DNA of 64,000 bases from Anaerosporomusa subterranea. GTDB taxonomy: Bacteria; Bacillota; Negativicutes; Sporomusales; Acetonemataceae. A program made the translations under genes and the position numbers. Shown here piece after piece: positions 8,327-17,584 of the stretch (the first letter of the stretch is position 1; each line of letters begins with the position of its first letter). The stretch spans positions 156,001 through 220,000 of the forward strand of contig NZ_LSGP01000020.1 in NCBI RefSeq assembly GCF_001611555.1, in the 5' to 3' direction. A model generated the notes under the pieces. That model was not told where the DNA came from, did no database searches, and worked only from the letters and a program-made list of their open reading frames with translations.

Positions 8327-9286
8327 ATGAGTCAACCCCGGGTTAAACCGATGGTCGAAAGCGGTATACTATCCGCTATCGCCATACTTTTTGCGATTAT
8401 TAGCGCCTATGTACCGGTGTTAGGCGCTTTTGTCAACATCATCTGGCCGGTGCCGTTAGCGCTCTTAGGCGCCCGCCATGGTCACAAATGGAGCATCATG
8501 GCTACCGTGGTAGCCGGTCTGATCACCGCTATGCTGCTGCATCCCCTGCACGCCGTTTCTGTAGTTGTTGGCTTTGCCCTGACCGGTATCGTACTTGGTC
8601 TATGTATCCGTCACGGACTAGGTACAGTGAAGACATTGGCATTTGGCTCATTAGCCTCACTCGTGTCTAAGATCGCTGTTATCGGGATCAGCATGCTGGT
8701 GATGGGAACAAACCCGCTCAATCTGCAGGATGAGTCAATGACCAAAGCTCTTGAACAGGTAATCAGTATATACCGTAGTTTTGGGATGAAGGAAGAAGAT
8801 TTAGGCAAGATGTCGGAGATGATGAAAACCACTCTCGATATCATGAAAGTTATTCTGCCGGCCGGGTTTGCCATCGCTGCTGTATTTGAAACTTGGCTCA
8901 ACTTTATTATCGCTCGGGCCGTGCTCAAAAAGCTTGGCCATCAGTTTAATCCGTTTTTGGCGTTTAAGTACTGGAGCGTCCCGTACGCGACTATCTATGT
9001 CTGGGCTATTTCCAGCGGAGTCGCATTGTTGGCTGGCATGTACAAGTACGAGTTGCTCTCAAAGATCAGCCTCAATATCCAAATCCTCGCCACCGTGGTG
9101 CTCCTCTGCCAGGGGTTAGCTTTATTTTACTTCCTTGCCGAGAAATACAATTTGTCACGCCTTGTCCGTAACGTTATACTATTCTTAGTATTGACTAATG
9201 GTATATTGACACAGGCGCTAATGTTCGCCGGTGCTTTTGATCTGATTTTTGATTATCGGAAACTAAAAGAGTCCCGTCCGACCTAA
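8327..9286 (+). CDS. DUF2232 (YybS-like) membrane protein
   Basis: 319 residues with about eight hydrophobic segments, opening with GILSAIAILFAIISAYVPVLG and carrying the conserved charged loop before FETWLNFIIARAVLKKLG. YybS-like proteins precede gdpP and rplI in many Firmicutes, and the position here is the same. The exact role is unknown. ATG 8327 is chosen over upstream in-frame starts because it lies directly after the MazG-like stop and next to AGAGGTGA. Confidence 0.85.
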   Translation: MSQPRVKPMVESGILSAIAILFAIISAYVPVLGAFVNIIWPVPLALLGARHGHKWSIMATVVAGLITAMLLHPLHAVSVVVGFALTGIVLGLCIRHGLGTVKTLAFGSLASLVSKIAVIGISMLVMGTNPLNLQDESMTKALEQVISIYRSFGMKEEDLGKMSEMMKTTLDIMKVILPAGFAIAAVFETWLNFIIARAVLKKLGHQFNPFLAFKYWSVPYATIYVWAISSGVALLAGMYKYELLSKISLNIQILATVVLLCQGLALFYFLAEKYNLSRLVRNVILFLVLTNGILTQALMFAGAFDLIFDYRKLKESRPT

Positions 9287-9301
9287 CAGGAGGAATGATT
9301 C

Positions 9302-11329
9302 ATGCTTCATGGGTCGCTATTTCGCGTCAGCCGCTTGCATATGTTTGCCGGAGCAGTCGTCCTGATGGCGTTGGCTTATTACAACCTGTCATTGTCTGCC
9401 TTAACGGCGATTCTGTTTTTTGCCTTATATCACCGGTCCCGAGAACGTCATAAAGCACAGCAACAGGCCTTCGCCGCCTATGTGGAATCGCTTTCATTTC
9501 ATATTGATCAAGCGGGGCTCTACGCGTTGCATCACTTGCCGATGGCCATTATTGTCTTTGATGAGGCTGGCAAAGTGCATTGGCGCAATCAACTGGGTGC
9601 GGATTGGCTGGATAGAAACTTCTGTGCCGGTGATGATATTGGCCAGGTTTGCCCGGAGTTGGCGATGATTAGAAATTGGGAAAAGAGTCAGACCCGGATT
9701 ATTGTCTCAGGCGAACGGTATCTGCAGATTACCTGTAAACCGACGGAGGTTGGCGAATCTGGCGAGAAACGACTGTTTACCGCCTATATCAGCGATGTGA
9801 GCGCCAGTGAGTGCACCCGTTTGAAAAGCCAAGCCGCTATGCCGGTTTTTGCCTATATCCAGATTGATAATCTCAGCGATGTTTTGAAAGGGCTAAGTGA
9901 GACCCAGCGCAGCGGCATCATTGCTGCAGTGAACACCAAGCTAGCTGAGTGGGCCAGCGAGACAGACAGTTATATAAAACGTTTTGCCGAAGATATGTAT
10001 CTGGCTATCTTCAACCGCCAGTCACTGGATAAAATACTTAACGACAAATTCGATATTCTTGATCGGATTCGAGCGATTCAGGGCGGCAACAAGATTCCGG
10101 TCACCCTGAGTATTGGCGTTTCGGCTGAAGAAGAGTCCATTCTGCTGCTCGGGCAGAAGGCGCAGGCTGGCCTCGATCTGGCCTTGGGCAGAGGCGGCGA
10201 TCAGGCTGCCGTATATGCGAATGGAAAAATGCAGTTTTATGGCGGCAAAGCCAAAGCAGTAGAGAAGAATACACGGGTCAAGGCCCGAGTTGTGTCACAA
10301 GCTATTCACGAATTGATTGAAGACGCTGAACTGGTTCTTATCATGGGGCACGCGCATGAAGACTTTGACAGCCTTGGCTCAGCTATCGGTCTAGCCGTTA
10401 TGGCCAGACACCTCGAAAAGCCTACCTATATTGTGCTCAGTCAACCAGGCAGCGCAGTCGATAAGCTCTCTGAGCTGTTGGCAGACTATGAAGAATACCG
10501 CACGATTTTTATCAGTCCGGCGCAGGCTGCCAGCATTCTGAAAGAAGCTAATTCTGACAAAACACTGTTGTTTGTTTCAGATACGCATCGACCGGATTTG
10601 ACGGCTGCTCCAGAGCTGTTGTCAGAAGTCGAGAAGGTAATCGTCATTGACCATCACCGTCGGGCAGAGGATTTTATTACCAGTCCGCTGCTGGTCTATC
10701 TCGAACCGTCAGCATCCTCAACCAGCGAACTGGTCACCGAGTTGCTAACTTACTTTGATGACAATATCGATATGAACCGGCTTGAGGCTTCCGCCCTGTA
10801 CGCTGGTATTGTTGTTGACACCAAGAATTTCGCCGTCCAGACAGGAGTACGTACCTTTGAAGCTGCTTCCTATTTACGGCGTATTGGCGCTGATCCACGG
10901 TTGGTCCGCCAATTATTTCGGGTTGATCTGGAATCTTTGCGGCATAGGGCAGAGATTATTGGCAACGCCACCCAACTTCCCGGTGGAATCATTGTTGCCG
11001 AATGTCCATCAGGAGTTAAAAATATACAAATGGTGGCCGCCCAGGCGGCTGATATGCTTTTGAACTTAGAGGGAGTACAAGTTAGTTTTGTCTTGTTTGC
11101 CGCCGATGATATGATCAACATTAGCGCCCGCTCTCAAGGAGACGTCAACGTCCAAGTACTGATGGAGAGTTTTGGTGGCGGCGGACACCAGACCATGGCT
11201 GGAGCACAATTAAAAAATATAACCATGGAAGAAGTCAGGCAACGCCTGGTCGAACTGGTTCAGAAACAAATAGAGGAGAGTGAAGCAGATGAAACTCATT
11301 CTGCAACAAGAAGTGAAAGGTCTCGGTAA
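9302..11329 (+). CDS. gdpP: Cyclic-di-AMP phosphodiesterase GdpP
   Basis: 675 residues. GdpP cleaves cyclic di-AMP to pApA and so sets osmotic and cell-wall homeostasis. Order of parts: two membrane helices (about 12-45), a PAS-like domain (about 65-170), a degenerate GGDEF domain (about 175-320), then DHH and DHHA1 phosphodiesterase domains. Metal-binding motifs are GHAHEDFDSLGSA, VIDHHRR and the C-terminal GGGGHQTMAG. AACAGGAGG precedes ATG 9302. Its 3' end overlaps rplI by 41 bases. Confidence 0.95.
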   Translation: MLHGSLFRVSRLHMFAGAVVLMALAYYNLSLSALTAILFFALYHRSRERHKAQQQAFAAYVESLSFHIDQAGLYALHHLPMAIIVFDEAGKVHWRNQLGADWLDRNFCAGDDIGQVCPELAMIRNWEKSQTRIIVSGERYLQITCKPTEVGESGEKRLFTAYISDVSASECTRLKSQAAMPVFAYIQIDNLSDVLKGLSETQRSGIIAAVNTKLAEWASETDSYIKRFAEDMYLAIFNRQSLDKILNDKFDILDRIRAIQGGNKIPVTLSIGVSAEEESILLLGQKAQAGLDLALGRGGDQAAVYANGKMQFYGGKAKAVEKNTRVKARVVSQAIHELIEDAELVLIMGHAHEDFDSLGSAIGLAVMARHLEKPTYIVLSQPGSAVDKLSELLADYEEYRTIFISPAQAASILKEANSDKTLLFVSDTHRPDLTAAPELLSEVEKVIVIDHHRRAEDFITSPLLVYLEPSASSTSELVTELLTYFDDNIDMNRLEASALYAGIVVDTKNFAVQTGVRTFEAASYLRRIGADPRLVRQLFRVDLESLRHRAEIIGNATQLPGGIIVAECPSGVKNIQMVAAQAADMLLNLEGVQVSFVLFAADDMINISARSQGDVNVQVLMESFGGGGHQTMAGAQLKNITMEEVRQRLVELVQKQIEESEADETHSATRSERSR

Positions 11330-11735
11330 AAAAGACGCGATTGTGGAAGTATCGGAAGGCTATGCCCGCAACTTCCTTCTACCTAAGAAACTGGCTTTGC
11401 CTGCGACTGACTCTACTGTCAAGCAGATTAAAGATCAACAAGCAGCCCAAGCGCGACGCGAGCAGCAAGCAATGGATGAAGCCAGAATGCTGGCCAGCCA
11501 ACTATCAAAAGTCTCAGTCACCATCGGTGTGAAAACCGGCGAAGGTGGCAAGCTATTTGGCTCAGTCACCGGCAAAGATGTTGCTGATGCGATTGAACGT
11601 CAGCATGGACTGACTATCGATAAACGCAAAGTGGAATTGAAGGACTCGGTTAAGTCTATCGGCACCTATAATGCCACTGTTCGCATTCATCCTGATGTCA
11701 GCGCTCAAGTAAGCGTGAATGTCGTCGGAGAATAG
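11289..11735 (+). CDS. rplI: 50S ribosomal protein L9
   Basis: 148 residues, the normal L9 length. It shows MKLILQQEVKGLGKKDAIVEVSEGYARNFLLP at the N-terminal rRNA-binding domain, a charged connecting helix and the C-terminal domain ending in a short beta segment. ATG 11289 is preferred to GTG 11280, which lies too close to the GAGGAG site. The start is inside gdpP, suggesting translational coupling. Confidence 0.96.
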   Translation: MKLILQQEVKGLGKKDAIVEVSEGYARNFLLPKKLALPATDSTVKQIKDQQAAQARREQQAMDEARMLASQLSKVSVTIGVKTGEGGKLFGSVTGKDVADAIERQHGLTIDKRKVELKDSVKSIGTYNATVRIHPDVSAQVSVNVVGE

Positions 11736-11739
11736 ATGG

Positions 11740-11834
11740 AAACCGCAGAGTACACAGAGGGTTTCGGATTTGCCTTATAAAATAACCGTAGCCATCTGCG
11801 GTGACCTCTGTGTACTCTGCGTACTCTGTGGTTA
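11740..11834. repeat. Long copy of dispersed repeat family A
   Basis: GGAAACCGCAGAGTACACAG at the left and CTCTGCGTACTCTGTGGTTA at the right are near-inverted copies around an A/T-rich centre that includes ATAAAATAACCGTAGCC. It follows the rplI stop directly and may double as a 3' hairpin. Confidence 0.8.
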
Positions 11835-11956
11835 CGTGCCGCATTTCTTCGCAGACCGCGATTATTCCTAGGAATTCGTTTGGATACCAAGATCCGGGTT
11901 CCTTTCCCAACATATATTCAGGCTGTTAATCCAGCCTACCAGAAAGGAAACGGTAA

Positions 11957-13882
11957 ATGAAAAATCTATTTAGTAAACTTATTCGTTGGCACCCAACCGA
12001 GAAGGTTGTCTCTCCTGATGATAGCCTCAAACGCAGGGTGACCTCATTGTATAGCCTATATTCCTCAGTCATCGGCCCCGAAAAAGTTGTGCTTAAAGCC
12101 GGCAAGCTGGATGCGCTCGAACTGATTCGCTCGCAAGATCTAGCAGAGCGGGTTTTGGGCTTGCAAAAGCTTGTATTTGAAGACCCGACAGTGGAGAAGA
12201 TTCCTTCTCGCTCAGATATTCCCGCAATTCTCGATGAGGTAGAAGATGAGCTGGCAGATATGCTGGCGCGTCGTGAAGTAGAAGAACGAATCGAGAAAAA
12301 GATTGCTGATAAGATGGAAGAGCGTCACCAGGAATATGTGCGGGAAATCAAGATGCAAGTACTGAAAGAAGATGTTCCTAACCCGGAAAATCCGCAAACT
12401 TTGAAGAAATATGCCCAACTCGAGAAGCTAGAGACAACCAAGCTGACTAAATCTGCTGGCGAGCTGTTACGCCCAGGTGATCTGTCAGAAGTCGTTGGCC
12501 AAGAACGGGCGATTGCCGCTCTGCGGGCCAAGCTGGCATCACCCTATCCGCAACATATTATTCTTTATGGACCACCTGGAGTCGGCAAGACGACAACTGC
12601 CCGATTGGCGCTCGACGAAGCAAAGAAACTGCAATATACCCCATTTGCCGCTGATGCTCCGTTTATTGAAGTTGACGGTACAACACTGCGCTGGGATCCG
12701 CGCGATATCACCAATCCACTGCTCGGCTCGGTACATGATCCGATCTACCAGGGCGCCAGACGCGACTTGGCGGAAACCGGCGTGCCGGAACCTAAACCCG
12801 GTATGGTGACAGAAGCCCATGGCGGTATCCTGTTCATTGACGAGATCGGCGAGATGGACCCCATGCTGCAAAACAAGCTGCTTAAGGTGCTAGAAGATAA
12901 GCGGGTCTATTTCGACTCTGCCTATTATGATCCCAGTGACGCGAATGTACCCAAATATGTCAAAAAGCTATTTGAAGAAGGCGCGCCTGCCGACTTTATT
13001 CTGATTGGTGCGACTACCCGCGACCGCAGTGACATTACACCGGCGATTCGCTCGCGTTGCGCCGAAATCTACTTTGAACCGCTGACACCAAAGCATATAG
13101 AGGCCATTGTCCGGCAAGCGGCTAATAAGCTAAATGTCGAGTTTGAAGACGGTGTGCCGGAACTGATCAGCGAATATACCATTGAAGGTCGAAAGGCAAT
13201 AGGCATCTTCGCTGACGCCTATGGTTTGGCTCTTGGACGCAAAGATACTGAGCAGAAGATTCGTGTTGAGGATATCTACTCTGTAACCCAGGTCAGCCGC
13301 CTCACTCCCTATGTCAGCCGCAAAGCGTCAGCAACACCGGAAATTGGCCGAGTCTTCGGCCTGGGCGTGGCTGGCTATTTAGGCTCAGTCATTGAAATTG
13401 AGGCAGTTGCCTTCCCGGTTAGCGAAAAGGGTAAAGGAACTATCCGCTTTAATGACACTGCCGGCAGCATGGCAAAAGACTCAGTCTTCAATGCCGGTGC
13501 GGTCGTTCGTGCCATTACCGGCCAAGACATCCACGGCTATGACATTCACGTCAATGTCATCGGCGGCGGCCAGATTGACGGTCCGTCAGCCGGTACAGCG
13601 ATTTTGGCAGCGATTATCTCAGCGATCACCAAACAGCCGGTGCGTCAGGACGTGGCAGTGACTGGTGAACTATCGATTCAAGGCAAAGTCAAGGCTGTCG
13701 GCGGCGTATTTGAAAAAGCCTACGGCGCCCGCCAAGCAGGGATATCGACCCTTATTATCCCCAAAGAAAACGAGAAAGACATTCCCGCAGGCCACCTAGG
13801 CCTAGAGATACATTCTGTAGAAACCGTAGAAGCCGCGCTGGCCGTCCTACTGGCGGAAAAAGCGAGCGAAGCAATCGCCTAA
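11957..13882 (+). CDS. lonC: LonC, spore-former-restricted Lon-family protease
   Basis: 641 residues. It lacks the LonA substrate-binding N domain and instead has a helical, charged region to about residue 165. The AAA+ module follows, with Walker A GPPGVGKTT at about 205-213 and Walker B ILFIDEIGEMD. The protease domain has catalytic Ser544 in GPSAG and Lys587 in FEKAYGARQAG. This matches the LonC type found in a subset of endospore formers. AGAAAGGAAAC precedes ATG 11957. The gene stands between rplI and dnaB, separated from each by repeat DNA. Confidence 0.9.
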   Translation: MKNLFSKLIRWHPTEKVVSPDDSLKRRVTSLYSLYSSVIGPEKVVLKAGKLDALELIRSQDLAERVLGLQKLVFEDPTVEKIPSRSDIPAILDEVEDELADMLARREVEERIEKKIADKMEERHQEYVREIKMQVLKEDVPNPENPQTLKKYAQLEKLETTKLTKSAGELLRPGDLSEVVGQERAIAALRAKLASPYPQHIILYGPPGVGKTTTARLALDEAKKLQYTPFAADAPFIEVDGTTLRWDPRDITNPLLGSVHDPIYQGARRDLAETGVPEPKPGMVTEAHGGILFIDEIGEMDPMLQNKLLKVLEDKRVYFDSAYYDPSDANVPKYVKKLFEEGAPADFILIGATTRDRSDITPAIRSRCAEIYFEPLTPKHIEAIVRQAANKLNVEFEDGVPELISEYTIEGRKAIGIFADAYGLALGRKDTEQKIRVEDIYSVTQVSRLTPYVSRKASATPEIGRVFGLGVAGYLGSVIEIEAVAFPVSEKGKGTIRFNDTAGSMAKDSVFNAGAVVRAITGQDIHGYDIHVNVIGGGQIDGPSAGTAILAAIISAITKQPVRQDVAVTGELSIQGKVKAVGGVFEKAYGARQAGISTLIIPKENEKDIPAGHLGLEIHSVETVEAALAVLLAEKASEAIA

Positions 13883-13966
13883 TTCCTATACACTCCGTCG
13901 CTTGGCTCACCCCTTTAAAGAGGGTACTCAGTTTGACCTAGAGATTATAGAGATCCGTTAGGCTTA

Positions 13967-14086
13967 GGCCGTTCAGAAGGCCCCAGATGCTAGGCGGCCC
14001 GAGGAAGCGAGCGCAGATAGTACACGGTGGTACGGCAAGCGAGCTCCCGCAGGGCCAACAACGCAGATGGGGCCTTATCAACGGCC
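13967..14086. repeat. Dispersed repeat family B, copy 1
   Basis: Bounded by GGCCGTT (13967-13973) and AACGGCC (14080-14086). Inside are CCCAGATGCTAGGCGGCCCG and CAACAACGCAGATGGGG, the blocks shared with the copy at 47125. It fills most of the lonC-dnaB gap and ends about 18 bases before dnaB. Confidence 0.75.
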
Positions 14087-14103
14087 GATAAGGAGGAGTT
14101 TAC

Positions 14104-15435
14104 ATGATCGATCGCGTACCCCCGCAAAATATCGAAGCTGAGCAAGCTGTGCTTGGCGCGATCCTAATAGAGAAAGAGGCCATTTCCAAGGCCTCGGAAG
14201 TCCTGCAATCAAAGGACTTTTATCGTGAGTCGCACCGAATCGTGTTTGATGCAGTTATGGAAGTGTCAGGGCGCAACGAGAATGTTGACATGATTACTGT
14301 TGTCGAGCAACTGCGTAAAGAGGATAAGCTCGAAGCTGTTGGCGGCATTTCCTATGTTACCTATCTGGCTAACTGCGTTCCGACGGCAGCCAACGTGATG
14401 TTCCATTGCCGTATTGTTGAAGAGAAGGCGCTACTGCGCCAGTTAATCAATGCTGCGACTCAGGTCGCCACGATGGGCTATGATGATAATGAAGAAGTAG
14501 AGATGATTCTTGACAAGGCAGAGCAACTGATCCTTGAAGTTGCCAATCGTAAGGTCGGTAAAGACTTTATGCCGATCAAGACCATCATTCTCAACACCCT
14601 CGATAAAATCGAAAGCCTTTATAATTCAAAAGGTGGCATTACCGGCATACCCACAGGCTTTAAGGATCTCGATAAACTGATGTCCGGCTTGCAGCCGTCA
14701 GATTTGATTCTGATCGCCGCCCGTCCTAGTATGGGTAAAACTGCCTTTGTCTTAAATATTGCTCAAAATGTGGCAATTCGCGAAAAACAGGCGGTAGCTA
14801 TCTTCAGCCTGGAAATGTCGAAAGAACAGCTTGTGCAGAGAATGCTCTGCGCCGAAGCGCCGATTGACGCGCAGCGTCTGCGTATCGGTGAACTTGAGGA
14901 AAACGACTGGGGTCGTCTGGTCAAAGCCGCCGACCGTCTGTCAGGTGCGCCAGTGTTCATTGACGATACGGCTGGTATAACTGCTGTTGAGATGCGGGCT
15001 AAAGCCCGCAGACTGAAAATTGAACACGACCTGAAGCTAATCATCATCGACTATCTTCAGTTAATGCAAGGTAGCGGCAACGGCAAAGGCGAAAATCGCC
15101 AGCAGGAAATCTCGGAGATATCCCGCTTTTTAAAACAACTGGCCCGGGAACTTAACGTTCCAGTCATCGCTCTATCCCAGCTCTCCCGTAGCGTCGAATC
15201 TCGCCAAGTTAAACGCCCGATGCTCAGCGACCTTCGCGAATCCGGTTCACTCGAGCAAGACGCCGATATCGTATCCTTCCTTTACCGCGATGATTACTAC
15301 AATCCGGATAGCGAAAGGAAAAACATCACCGAAGTTATTCTTGCTAAACACCGTAATGGCCCGGTTGATACTGTACAATTGTTCTTCCATAAACAATTTA
15401 CCAAGTTCTCGGATTTGTCGAATCAGGCAGGGTAG
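14104..15435 (+). CDS. dnaB: Replicative DNA helicase
   Basis: 443 residues, normal for DnaB, the hexameric helicase that unwinds DNA at the fork. The N-terminal domain opens with VPPQNIEAEQAVLGAIL, and the RecA-like C-terminal domain has Walker A ARPSMGKTAF near residue 208, LIIIDYLQLM and the DLRESGSLEQDADIV stretch. AAGGAGGAG precedes ATG 14104. This position after rplI is common in Firmicutes, apart from the intervening lonC. Confidence 0.97.
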   Translation: MIDRVPPQNIEAEQAVLGAILIEKEAISKASEVLQSKDFYRESHRIVFDAVMEVSGRNENVDMITVVEQLRKEDKLEAVGGISYVTYLANCVPTAANVMFHCRIVEEKALLRQLINAATQVATMGYDDNEEVEMILDKAEQLILEVANRKVGKDFMPIKTIILNTLDKIESLYNSKGGITGIPTGFKDLDKLMSGLQPSDLILIAARPSMGKTAFVLNIAQNVAIREKQAVAIFSLEMSKEQLVQRMLCAEAPIDAQRLRIGELEENDWGRLVKAADRLSGAPVFIDDTAGITAVEMRAKARRLKIEHDLKLIIIDYLQLMQGSGNGKGENRQQEISEISRFLKQLARELNVPVIALSQLSRSVESRQVKRPMLSDLRESGSLEQDADIVSFLYRDDYYNPDSERKNITEVILAKHRNGPVDTVQLFFHKQFTKFSDLSNQAG

Positions 15436-15554
15436 AGTATTGTTACTTCGGCAATAATAGTCCGGATAAGACAAATTCAAATTATGAGTCAGGCTTAGAG
15501 GGTAATGCCGAAGTAGATTCGAAATATATACTAGTAATGAAAGGGGTGATTTCA

Positions 15555-15839
15555 TTGAACAATACTCAGAGCAATAGTGGCACACTGGACCAATATAGCG
15601 TTGAGGTTGGCGACACCGAGCGTTCAGTGGAAGAGATCATCAGCGATATTAAGAGTTACGGCGAACCAGTAGTCCGAGTGGAGCTGTCCCGCAAAGCGAC
15701 TGGGCTGAATGCGGCAGGTTCGATTATTACCATCTCGGTTGCAGCGAATTCTATTGATGAAAAAGGCCTGAAGAGCAAGCTTAACGAAGCTGGCGGTTGT
15801 ATGTATCAGATTGCCTCGGTCAGTAAACAATCGAAATGA
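15555..15839 (+). CDS. 94-residue protein of unknown function (intact copy)
   Basis: Small, soluble, mixed-charge protein with a central SIITISVAANSIDEKGLKSK segment. The start is set at TTG 15555 because AAAGGGGTG lies six bases upstream; ATG 15537 is before that site. The second half of this gene, with its terminator, recurs at 16348-16568 as a broken copy. No family recognised. Confidence 0.65.
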   Translation: MNNTQSNSGTLDQYSVEVGDTERSVEEIISDIKSYGEPVVRVELSRKATGLNAAGSIITISVAANSIDEKGLKSKLNEAGGCMYQIASVSKQSK

Positions 15840-15847
15840 GCCAAAAG

Positions 15848-15896
15848 TAAAAAGGCCTGCAAGGATTTCTCTGAGATCTTTGCAGGTCTTCTTTAT
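15848..15896 (+). terminator. Terminator after the 94-residue gene
   Basis: AGGCCTGCAAGGAT and ATCTTTGCAGGTCTT arms followed by TCTTTATAA. The same hairpin is repeated near 16517-16563. Confidence 0.75.
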
Positions 15897-16021
15897 AACG
15901 TCTAACTTTATAAGTTTCCAGAGCCCCTAAAGCCTTGTAATATAAGGTGCGGAGCACTAGCGCTCATTGTTTGCCTCGCGTTAAAGGCCCTTTCACCTTA
16001 TGGGTAAAACACAGCTTTTAT

Positions 16022-16066
16022 GACAAAACCAGCTTTCAAGCCCGTGCGCTGAAAGCTGGTTTTGTC
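16022..16066. terminator. Long perfect hairpin
   Basis: 17-bp perfect arms, GACAAAACCAGCTTTCA at 16022-16038 and its complement at 16050-16066, with an 11-base loop. It lies about 40 bases beyond the stop codon of the 31-residue minus-strand ORF and is its likely terminator. Confidence 0.65.
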
Positions 16067-16105
16067 TACATTCTGGATTATACTAATTTGAGTGTTGTGC
16101 ATAAC

Positions 16106-16201
16106 TTATAGAATCGATAATACAGCTGAAAATAAAAGTACTAGAACAAAAGCGAAGATATTGACTAAACTACCTAACCATGATTTAATTGTATTTTTCA
16201 T
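16106..16201 (-). CDS. 31-residue single-span membrane peptide
   Basis: ATG 16201 is preceded on the minus strand by GAAAGGATG with eight bases of spacing. The peptide opens MKNTIKSWLGSLVN and continues with one hydrophobic helix (about residues 13-31) that runs to the C-terminus. A long terminator hairpin follows and an AT-rich region with TATAAT precedes it. The shape resembles small membrane-stress or toxin-like peptides, but no family is identified and expression is unproven. Confidence 0.5.
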   Translation of the reverse strand: MKNTIKSWLGSLVNIFAFVLVLLFSAVLSIL

Positions 16202-16265
16202 AACAGACATCCTTTCGTTTTGTTGTTAATTTGAAACTGGTATTGTTTGTTGCTAAGTTCATTAT

Positions 16266-16330
16266 AACCATATTTTTAATATATTAAAAATATATATATC
16301 GGATAGGAGATATATGATTATAATATGGTT
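16266..16330. promoter_or_regulatory. AT-rich palindromic control region
   Basis: ATATTTTTAATA and its complement TATTAAAAATAT form a perfect 24-base palindrome at 16270-16293. An outer pair, AACCATAT and ATATGGTT, lies at 16266-16273 and 16323-16330. The minus strand carries TATAAT at 16266-16261, upstream of the 31-residue ORF. Probable promoter or operator of that ORF. Confidence 0.4.
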
Positions 16331-16347
16331 AAATCAAGATCTGCCGG

Positions 16348-16568
16348 GTGGAACTAGTTAAATGTGCATGGCCTAACCGCGGCAGGTTCAATTATTACCA
16401 TCTCGGTTGCAGCGAATTCTGTTGGTGAACAAGGCTTGAAGAGCAAGTTTAATAAAGCTGGTGGTTGTATGTATCAGTTGCTGCTGTTAGCAAACACACG
16501 AAGTGATCTAAAAGTAAAAAGGCCTGCAAAGATTTCTCCTTAAATCCTTACAGGTCTTTTTTATAACG
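16348..16568 (+). pseudogene. Broken partial duplicate of the 94-residue gene
   Basis: From GGTGGAACT onward the sequence follows the 3' half of the gene at 15555-15839, including nearly identical TTACCATCTCGGTTGCAGCG and GGTTGTATGTATCAG blocks, then the same terminator hairpin. The 5' half is missing. One base is lost after TATCAG, which shifts the frame before the stop. It is a segmental duplication that has decayed. Confidence 0.8.
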
Positions 16569-16569
16569 A

Positions 16570-17274
16570 TCATTTGCTCTCTTCAGTAGCGCTAACTTCC
16601 TCTTGGCCTTTCTCTTCCCGGGCCAAATGCCAGCATTGGCGGGCCAGATCAACGATTCGTCTTTCTGAACGAGCACGTGGATCTGAGACTAGGCGGCCTA
16701 AATAGGTGATCGCGTCATCGATCTTCCCTGTTCGTCGGAGCAGTTCACCCATTAGGTATTGCAGCGCAATTTCGGTTAAGCCGCCAATAGGTAATGCTTC
16801 TTTTAGCGATGCTTTTTCGTAGTAAGTAAGCGCCTTAGTCATAGCGAATTGCTCTTCTGCCGTCTGTTCGCCTTCGCGGAACAGCCAGGCTAGCTTGATC
16901 CAAAGCCCGGCCAGGCGGCTTGCCAGCGTCAGCGTCATTTCGGCATAGAAGATAGCTAACTTGTAGGTGGCGATTGCTTGCTCGCGGGTTCTAACTCCGC
17001 CAAAGTCGACATTTACTTCCCGTGCTTGCAGGAATGTCCGCAGGGTATTGGCGGCTGCTGTCGGTAGCACTTCTTCAAAATACACATCCTGCGCGGCGTA
17101 GCCGCAGTGAGGGCACACCCAAATCGTATAATAATATGGATTAACCTGCTGATAATAAGTACAAAAGTCGGTATCTTGCTTGACCATCTTCAAGCTATTA
17201 CGAACCTTTGTTGTAGAGAACGTTCTGTCGCACAATGGACATTTCTTTTCCACTGTATAAAGAATATCTGCCAT
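16570..17274 (-). CDS. DUF2225 family protein with paired CxxC motifs
   Basis: 234 residues. The N-terminal part has two zinc-ribbon-like cysteine pairs, CPLC (residues 13-16) and CPHC (about 54-57), followed by helical repeats resembling TPR units. This is the arrangement of DUF2225 proteins, a family of unknown function common in Firmicutes. Start ATG 17274 has GGGGTGATG upstream. The plus-strand terminator of the pseudogene meets its 3' end. Confidence 0.8.
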   Translation of the reverse strand: MADILYTVEKKCPLCDRTFSTTKVRNSLKMVKQDTDFCTYYQQVNPYYYTIWVCPHCGYAAQDVYFEEVLPTAAANTLRTFLQAREVNVDFGGVRTREQAIATYKLAIFYAEMTLTLASRLAGLWIKLAWLFREGEQTAEEQFAMTKALTYYEKASLKEALPIGGLTEIALQYLMGELLRRTGKIDDAITYLGRLVSDPRARSERRIVDLARQCWHLAREEKGQEEVSATEESK

Positions 17275-17494
17275 TCCACATCACCCCAGAAGATGGTATC
17301 TGCGCTAATTTTCCAGCTATTCGTATTTCTTTCTACTTCTTGTGTGTCATTCCTGCTGGAAATATAAAAATAGGACTTTTGTCATCCTTTATTCAGGCTA
17401 TGCATAAATAAAGGAAATGGCAGTTGTGAACGAGAAGCTATTCAACATCTGTAATTTATTAATGATAAAAGGCAACACATAGCCTGGCGCGGGT

Positions 17495-17525
17495 GCCTCT
17501 GAATACTCTGCGTACTCTGTGGCTG
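17495..17525. repeat. Half copy of dispersed repeat family A
   Basis: GAATACTCTGCGTACTCTGT followed by GGCTGG matches the right-hand end of the long family A copies. The remaining bases between 17275 and 17584 show nothing else recognisable. Confidence 0.6.
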
Positions 17526-17584
17526 GCATACTCGATTTTTCCTAAAGACTTTCCCAATAGTTCTTGCAGTGGAGGTGTCCAATA

